DNA from: Pseudomonadota bacterium
Lineage (GTDB): Bacteria > Pseudomonadota > Gammaproteobacteria > Burkholderiales > Burkholderiaceae_C
DNA: 26,376 nt
NCBI GenBank assembly: GCA_023435325.1
Contig: JAEYRT010000301.1
Span: 1 to 26,376 of the forward strand
Reading direction: 5' to 3'
The translations under genes and the position numbers were made by a program. Under the pieces are notes generated by a model. That model saw nothing but the letters and a program-made list of their open reading frames with translations, was not told the origin of the DNA and ran no database searches. Positions 21,947-26,376 of this stretch are shown here, in pieces. Position 1 is the first letter of the stretch; every line of letters starts with the position of its first letter.

Positions 21947-23104
21947 ATGTCCAAACTGCATAAACGCACTGTGCTGAAGATGGTGGCCCTGTCCGCCGTC
22001 TCGATCGCTACCTTGTCTGCTTGTGGCAAGAAAGAAGAAGCTGCCCCTGCGCCTGCAGCAGCCCCGGCTGCCGAAGCTCCTGCCAAGGCCGAGCCTTTGA
22101 AGGTCGGCTTCGTGTACGTCAGCCCCATTGGCGACGGTGGCTGGACATTCCAGCATGACCTGGGCCGCAAGGCAGTGCAGGAAAAGTTTGGCGACAAGGT
22201 GGAAACTTCCTATGTGGAAAGCGTGGCGGAAGGCCCTGACTCCGAGCGCGTGATGCGTGATATGGCTGCACAAGGCAACAAGCTGATTTTTGCGACCAGC
22301 TTTGGCTACCAAGAATATGTGCAAAAGGTGGGTCCCGATCTGCCAGAGGTGAACTTCCAGCACGCCACCGGCTACAAGCGCGTGGCCAACAGCGCCACCT
22401 ACGACACCAAGACCTTTGAAGGCGCCTACATGGCCGGTATCGTGGCTGGTGGCATGAGCAAGACCAAGACCATCGGTGTCGTGGCTTCGGTGCCAATTCC
22501 TGAAGTCGTGCGCAACATCAACTCCTTTGTGCTGGGTGCGCAAAGCGTGGATCCCTCGATCAAGGCCAAAGTGGTGTGGGTGAACTCCTGGTTCAGCCCA
22601 CCCCAGGAAGCGGAAGCCGCTGCCAGCCTGATCAACGGTGGTGTGGACGTGCTGTACCAAAACACCAACTCGCCTGCCGTGATGAAGACGGCAGAAGAGC
22701 GTGGCGTGTATGCCTTCGGCAAGGATGGTGACATGAGCGCCTTCGGTCCCAAGGCCCACCTGGGCTCTGCCGTGATCGACTGGTCGCCTTACTACATCAA
22801 GGTGGTGCAGGATGCTCTGGACGGCAAGGTTGAAAACGGCCAGAACTTCTGGTGGGGCGTGAAGGAAGGCGCGATTGACCTGGTCAAGGTGCCTGATGCA
22901 GTGCCCCAGGAAATCAAGGACAAGGTGGCACAGGTGCGTGCGGGCCTGAAGGATGGCTCGTTCCAGATCTGGAAAGGTCCTTTGAAGGACAACACCGGCA
23001 AGGAACTGCTGGCCGATGGTCAAGTGGCCGACATGGCCTTCATCACTTCCATCAAGTTCTATGTGGATGGCGTCGAAGGCACCGTGCCCGGTACCAGCAA
23101 GTAA
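21947..23104 (+). CDS. BMP family substrate-binding lipoprotein 1
   Basis: Solute-binding protein of the importer, 385 residues. It has a signal peptide (KRTVLKMVALSAVSIATLSA) with lipobox LSAC, so Cys26 is lipidated, then a Lys/Glu and Ala/Pro-rich tether and the BMP/PnrA-like fold: LKVGFVYVSPIGDGGWTF, LIFATSFGYQEYVQKVG, FEGAYMAGIVAGGM, VVRNINSFVLGAQSV, ADGQVADMAF. The ATG at 21947 follows GAGGAA. It is flanked by terminators on both sides and followed by a close paralogue. Related PnrA proteins bind purine nucleosides. The ligand here may be a nucleoside or a free purine; the context favours purines, but the sequence does not settle it. Confidence 0.94.
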   Translation: MSKLHKRTVLKMVALSAVSIATLSACGKKEEAAPAPAAAPAAEAPAKAEPLKVGFVYVSPIGDGGWTFQHDLGRKAVQEKFGDKVETSYVESVAEGPDSERVMRDMAAQGNKLIFATSFGYQEYVQKVGPDLPEVNFQHATGYKRVANSATYDTKTFEGAYMAGIVAGGMSKTKTIGVVASVPIPEVVRNINSFVLGAQSVDPSIKAKVVWVNSWFSPPQEAEAAASLINGGVDVLYQNTNSPAVMKTAEERGVYAFGKDGDMSAFGPKAHLGSAVIDWSPYYIKVVQDALDGKVENGQNFWWGVKEGAIDLVKVPDAVPQEIKDKVAQVRAGLKDGSFQIWKGPLKDNTGKELLADGQVADMAFITSIKFYVDGVEGTVPGTSK

Positions 23105-23146
23105 ATTGCCTGCAACCTGATCGGGGCTGGCGAGCCCTGGTCGCAC

Positions 23147-23175
23147 AAGGCCTCCTCCTGCAGGAGGCCTTTTTC
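23147..23175 (+). terminator. Rho-independent terminator after binding protein 1
   Basis: AAGGCCTCCT (23147-23156) and AGGAGGCCTT (23162-23171) form a perfect 10-bp stem with a 5-base loop, followed by more T up to 23175. It lies 42 bases after the stop codon. Confidence 0.93.
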
Positions 23176-23273
23176 ATACGCAGTGACTGGCAGGTGGCAC
23201 GCTACCAGCCCTGGCTGTGGCATGTATCTTGCGATTGCACCTCCAGGCGCTGCCTGTGCCTGCATGAAAGTAT

Positions 23274-23289
23274 GGAAACGGACGTTTCC
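23274..23289. promoter_or_regulatory. Operator-like palindrome before binding protein 2
   Basis: GGAAACGGACGTTTCC is a perfect 7-bp inverted repeat with a 2-base spacer. It is unrelated to the TTGTATACAC element, lacks a T-run and lies 158 bases before the start codon of the second binding protein. It looks like a binding site for a dimeric regulator. I cannot name the protein. Confidence 0.45.
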
Positions 23290-23447
23290 TAAAAAGCAAC
23301 GTTTGGATGTGCGCGATTTGCCAAAATTGCCCCGGTTTTGTGCAACCATCGGTGTTTGGGCACCGGATGCACAAGGCGCTGGCTCGAAACGCTGGTCGCA
23401 GGTGTTGCTGCAGTGGCTGCTTATCCCTGATCCTTAAAGGACGATCC

Positions 23448-24596
23448 ATGACTGATCTGAACAAACGTTCCATGTTCAAACTGGCCGCCATTTCGGCGCT
23501 GACTGTGACCGCACTGGCTGCTTGCGGCAAAAAAGAAGAACCCGCACCTGCACCTGCAGCAGCGCCGGCTGCCGAAGCACCAGCTAAAGCTGAACCGCTG
23601 AAGGTGGCTTTTGCCTATGTGGGCCCGGTGGGTGACGGTGGCTGGACTTTTGCGCACGACACGGCGCGCAAGAAAATCCAGGAAGAGTTTGGCGACAAGA
23701 TTGTCACTTCGTACGTGGAAAGCGTGCCCGAGGGCCCTGATGCGGAGCGCGTGCTGCGCGACCTGGCCAACCAGGGCAACAAGCTGATCTTCGGCACCAC
23801 TTTTGGCTACATGGACACCATCCAAAAGATTGCGCCTGACTACAAGGATGTGAAGTTCGAGCACGCCACCGGCTACAAGACCGCTGAGACCGTGCGCACC
23901 TACGACAGCCGTACCTACGAAGGTGCGTACATGGCTGGCATCATCGCCGGCGGCATGACCAAGTCCAACACCTTGGGCATCGTGGCTTCCGTGCCAATCC
24001 CCGAAGTGATCCGCAACATCAACTCCTTCACGCTGGGTGCCCAATCCGTGAACCCCAGCATCACCACCAAGGTGGTATGGGTGAACGAGTGGTTCAGCCC
24101 CCCCAAGGAAACCGAAGCCGCGACCAGCCTGATCAACGGTGGCGCTGACATCCTGTTCCAGAACACCGATTCGCCCGCAGTGCTCAAGACCGCCGAAGAA
24201 AAGGGCATCCGTGCCTTCGGTTGGGATTCGGACATGACCGCCTACGGTCCCAAGGCCCACCTGGGTTCCGCCATCATCAACTGGCAGCCTTACTACTCCA
24301 AGGCGGTCAAGGACGTGCTGGAAGGTACCTGGACCACTGGCAGCAGCTGGTGGGGCGTGAAGGAAGGCACGATTGATCTGGTGTCGGTGGCAGAAGACAT
24401 TCCTGCCGAACTCAAAGCCAAGATGGAAGAAGCCAAGGCGGGTCTGAAGGCCGGGACTTTCCAGATCTGGAAGGGCCCGATTGCTGGGAACGACGGCAAG
24501 GAAATTCTGGCCGACGGCGCAGTGGCCGACGACGCTTTCCTCTCAGGCATCAATTTCTACGTCAAGGGCGTGGAAGGCAAGGTGCCTGGCCAGTAA
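23448..24596 (+). CDS. BMP family substrate-binding lipoprotein 2 (paralogue)
   Basis: A 382-residue paralogue of the preceding protein, by eye roughly three-quarters identical and colinear throughout. The lipobox LAAC again puts the lipidated Cys at position 26, and the tether (CGKKEEPAPAPAAAPAAEAP) is almost unchanged. BMP motifs are LKVAFAYVGPVGDGGWTF, LIFGTTFGYMDTIQKIA, YEGAYMAGIIAGGM, VIRNINSFTLGAQSV and ADGAVADDAF. Differences cluster in the middle and C-terminal parts, for example FGWDSDMTAYGPKAH where the first has FGKDGDMSAFGPKAH. ATG 23448 with AAAGGA upstream was preferred over the longer open frame from 23307, which would hide the signal peptide. It probably serves the same permease with a different affinity or ligand. 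Confidence 0.94.
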   Translation: MTDLNKRSMFKLAAISALTVTALAACGKKEEPAPAPAAAPAAEAPAKAEPLKVAFAYVGPVGDGGWTFAHDTARKKIQEEFGDKIVTSYVESVPEGPDAERVLRDLANQGNKLIFGTTFGYMDTIQKIAPDYKDVKFEHATGYKTAETVRTYDSRTYEGAYMAGIIAGGMTKSNTLGIVASVPIPEVIRNINSFTLGAQSVNPSITTKVVWVNEWFSPPKETEAATSLINGGADILFQNTDSPAVLKTAEEKGIRAFGWDSDMTAYGPKAHLGSAIINWQPYYSKAVKDVLEGTWTTGSSWWGVKEGTIDLVSVAEDIPAELKAKMEEAKAGLKAGTFQIWKGPIAGNDGKEILADGAVADDAFLSGINFYVKGVEGKVPGQ

Positions 24597-24607
24597 GACT
24601 GGCGGAA

Positions 24608-24660
24608 CGAGCCTGTGTTTGGCTCGGTTATTGCAAGGGCTGCCCATGGGCAGCCCTTTT
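24608..24660 (+). terminator. Two consecutive stem-loops after binding protein 2, the second a terminator
   Basis: CGAGCC (24608-24613) and GGCTCG (24621-24626) form a first hairpin. The second is a 24-base perfect palindrome (24635-24658) with stem AAGGGCTGC/GCAGCCCTT, followed by TT and then CTTT. It ends 19 bases before the Rieske gene start, so either that gene is read through or its promoter lies within this region. Confidence 0.85.
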
Positions 24661-24679
24661 CTTTGGAAAGATGGCGGCC

Positions 24680-25681
24680 ATGAATACAACAGCGATTGTG
24701 AACCCCATGATGGAAAAGACCCAATGGCACCCCGTAGCCCTTTCTTCTGACGTGAAAGAAGGCCCTGTCGGCGTGCAGCTGTTGGGCGAAGATTTGGTTT
24801 TGTGGCGTGACGCTGATGGCGTGGCCAAGGCTTTTGTGGACCGCTGCCCCCACCGTGGTGCACGCTTTTCGCTGGGCCGTGTCAATGAAGGCAATCTGGA
24901 GTGCCCCTACCACGGCTGGCAGTTCTCCGCTTCCGGCCAATGCGTCAAGGTGCCGGCAGTGCCCGGATTCACACCGCCGCCCCAGCACTGCGTCAAGTCG
25001 TTTGGCGTGCAAGAAGCCTACGGCCTGATCTGGGTGCAGCTGGAAGCCGCCGATGTGGCGCTGCCCGTATTTGAAGCCGAAGGGGACGAGCGCTTGCGCA
25101 AGGTCAACTGCGGCCCTTACGACGTGCAGGCCAGCGCGCCGCGCATCATTGAAAACTTCCTCGACATGTCGCACTTCGGTTTTGTGCACGAAGGCTGGCT
25201 GGGTAGCCGCGATGCCACAGAGATGGCACCCTACAACGTCGAGACCACTGCCACTGGCGTGAAGGCCACCAACTGCAAGGCCGTGCAGCCGATCTCGAAT
25301 TTGCACTCCACCAAGCCTGCAGAGGTGCACTACACCTATGAAGTCACCGCGCCGTATACCGCGCTGCTGACCAAGATCCCGGAAGACGGCAGCACCAAGG
25401 ACGGCTGGCGCGAAGCCATTGGCCTGTTCATCTGCCCCATGACACCGACCACCAGCCGCGTGTGGTTCCGCCTGGCGGTAGCTGACTTTGAGTCTTCGGA
25501 CGACAAGCTGCAGGCTTTCCAGCACACTATCTTTACGCAAGACCAGCCTGTGCTGGAGTCGCAATTGCCCAAGGAATTGCCTCTGGACCCACGCGCTGAG
25601 TTGCACTCTGCTGCCGACCGCATGTCGTCTGCCTACCGCCGCTTCCTGAAAACCAGCGGCGTCACTTTCGGAGTTTGTTGA
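24680..25681 (+). CDS. Rieske non-haem iron oxygenase, possible purine oxygenase
   Basis: A 333-residue alpha subunit of a ring-hydroxylating or demethylating oxygenase. The Rieske cluster is CPHRGARFS (C56, H58) and CPYHGWQFS (C75, H78). The catalytic iron site follows as NFLDMSHFGFVH (D162, H165, H170). The length and lack of a beta subunit fit the VanA/NdmA/HpxD class, not the naphthalene-dioxygenase class. ATG 24680 is used because GGAAAG is 9 bases upstream; the ATG at 24671 directly abuts that site. The deaminase gene starts 4 bases after its stop, so the two are co-transcribed. In Klebsiella, Rieske protein HpxD with reductase HpxE is reported to oxidise hypoxanthine to xanthine, and NdmA-type enzymes demethylate methylxanthines. 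A purine substrate is thus plausible but unproven. No reductase is visible in the window. Confidence 0.93.
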   Translation: MNTTAIVNPMMEKTQWHPVALSSDVKEGPVGVQLLGEDLVLWRDADGVAKAFVDRCPHRGARFSLGRVNEGNLECPYHGWQFSASGQCVKVPAVPGFTPPPQHCVKSFGVQEAYGLIWVQLEAADVALPVFEAEGDERLRKVNCGPYDVQASAPRIIENFLDMSHFGFVHEGWLGSRDATEMAPYNVETTATGVKATNCKAVQPISNLHSTKPAEVHYTYEVTAPYTALLTKIPEDGSTKDGWREAIGLFICPMTPTTSRVWFRLAVADFESSDDKLQAFQHTIFTQDQPVLESQLPKELPLDPRAELHSAADRMSSAYRRFLKTSGVTFGVC

Positions 25682-25685
25682 CGCT

Positions 25686-26376
25686 ATGAGCTACGCCATT
25701 CCTGCCGCTGTCCCGCACATCCCCGCCGCGCAACTGCCCGATTTGTTGCGCACCATGCCCAAGGCCGAGTTGCACATGCATATCGAAGGTTCGCTCGAAC
25801 CTGAACTGATTTTTGCCTTGGCCGAGCGCAACGGGGTGCGGTTGAAATATGCCAGCGTGGAGGAATTGCGTAGCGCCTATGCCTTCACGGACCTGCAAAG
25901 TTTTTTGGACATTTACTACGCTGGTGCCAGCGTGTTGTTGAAAGAGGAAGATTTCTACGACATGGCCATGGCGTATCTGCAGCGCGCTGCTGCAGACCAT
26001 GTGGTGCGCGCCGAAATTTTTTTCGATCCGCAAACCCATACCGAGCGCGGCGTGCCCATGGAGACGGTCATCCATGGCCTTGCGCGCGCTTGCAAGCATG
26101 CACAGGCCCAGTGGGGGATCAGCAGCGCGTTGATTCTGAACTTTCTGCGCCATTTGAGCGAAGAAGCGGCGTTTGACACACTGGAAGCTGCACTGCCTTA
26201 CCGCGAACACTTCATTGGCATTGGGCTGGATAGCTCGGAAGTGGGTAATCCACCCGAGAAATTTCAGAATGTGTTTGCCCGCTGCCGCGAGCTGGGCTTT
26301 CACTTGGTGGCCCATGCGGGCGAAGAGGGGCCGCCCGACTATGTGTGGAGTGCACTGAATCTGCTGCGCGTCGAGC
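25686..26376 (+). CDS. Adenine/adenosine deaminase, probably adenine deaminase, C-terminus missing
   Basis: Zinc amidohydrolase that removes the 6-amino group of adenine (or adenosine), giving hypoxanthine. The first 230 residues are visible. Metal ligands are H30 and H32 in KAELHMHIEG; VAHAGEEGP (H210, E213) gives the third His and catalytic Glu. The stretches SLEPELIFALAERNGV, FFDPQTHTERGVP, FLRHLSEEAAFDTLEAALP and GIGLDSSEVGNPPEKFQ follow, as I recall, the Pseudomonas PA0148 type, shown to prefer adenine, rather than classical adenosine deaminase. The ATG at 25686 lies 4 bases after the Rieske stop. Hypoxanthine from this enzyme would feed XdhAB or, if it acts on hypoxanthine, the neighbouring oxygenase. 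The family is certain; base versus nucleoside preference is inferred. Confidence 0.93.
   Translation, partial: MSYAIPAAVPHIPAAQLPDLLRTMPKAELHMHIEGSLEPELIFALAERNGVRLKYASVEELRSAYAFTDLQSFLDIYYAGASVLLKEEDFYDMAMAYLQRAAADHVVRAEIFFDPQTHTERGVPMETVIHGLARACKHAQAQWGISSALILNFLRHLSEEAAFDTLEAALPYREHFIGIGLDSSEVGNPPEKFQNVFARCRELGFHLVAHAGEEGPPDYVWSALNLLRVE

Larger units (their letters stand above)
23105..23447 (+). other. Intergenic leader between the two binding-protein genes
   Basis: This 343-base stretch holds the terminator of the first binding-protein gene (23147-23175), a 16-bp palindrome (23274-23289), a small hairpin CGGTG/CACCG around a 6-base loop near 23350, and the AAAGGA ribosome site of the second gene. 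An 84-codon ORF (23183-23437) has no recognisable features and is not called. The length suggests an independent promoter and a long untranslated leader for the second binding protein. I recognise no known riboswitch. Confidence 0.5.

Noticed and set aside
23183..23437. 84-codon ORF between the two binding-protein genes
   Set aside because: It has no recognisable domain, no good ribosome site and a composition unlike the neighbours; more likely untranslated leader.
23105..23447. Purine or xanthine riboswitch upstream of the second binding protein
   Set aside because: The context is tempting, but I could not trace a conserved riboswitch core by eye; only a covariance-model search could establish it.
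1..26376. CRISPR array, tRNA, prophage, transposon or toxin-antitoxin module
   Set aside because: I looked on both strands and saw no evenly spaced repeats, cloverleaf, integrase, transposase or small paired genes of those kinds.

Overview
The window reads as a purine-catabolism island from a betaproteobacterium, most likely of the family Comamonadaceae (Comamonas, Delftia or Acidovorax type). This rests on the family resemblance of almost every protein, the high-GC codon use and the short repeats beginning AAAAAAGAGCTG, which I associate with that family. No genus can be fixed from sequence reading alone. I see no tRNA, rRNA, CRISPR array, insertion sequence or integrase.

Left part (1-6308), urate and allantoin block. 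Mostly on the minus strand, in transcription order, lie a GntR/FCD regulator, allantoinase PuuE, a UraD-AllC fusion protein, an M20 metallohydrolase with a terminator behind it, and a separately promoted NCS2 urate/xanthine permease cut by the window start. 5-hydroxyisourate hydrolase (uraH) is divergent from the regulator. Middle part (6309-12289): a TonB-like lipoprotein on the minus strand, then on the plus strand xdhC, the membrane urate hydroxylase puuD with its fused cytochrome c domain, a Crp/Fnr-type regulator and a membrane GGDEF protein. Next, xdhB and xdhA (minus strand, 12306-16135) encode the two-subunit xanthine dehydrogenase. Right part (16378-26376), all plus strand: an unknown two-TM/coiled-coil protein, a LysR regulator, a BMP-type nucleoside/purine ABC transporter (ATPase, two permeases, two paralogous lipoprotein binding proteins), a Rieske oxygenase and an adenine deaminase cut by the window end.

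Together they give an almost complete route: uptake (NCS2 permease, BMP ABC system); adenine to hypoxanthine (deaminase); hypoxanthine and xanthine to urate (XdhAB, matured by XdhC); urate to 5-hydroxyisourate (PuuD), to OHCU (UraH), to allantoin (UraD domain), to allantoate (PuuE) and onward (AllC domain). What follows AllC is not obvious. The adjacent M20 hydrolase is the natural candidate, but it is not a recognised ureidoglycolate enzyme.

The most useful non-coding signal is a recurring element TTG(T/C)ATACAC. It occurs before the permease, between the GntR gene and uraH, and before puuD, with looser relatives elsewhere. It is a good candidate for the operator of the GntR regulator. The parts least explained by known biology are the M20 hydrolase with an altered metal-site motif, the Rieske oxygenase without a visible reductase, the duplicated binding proteins, and a GGDEF protein with a changed guanine-recognition position.
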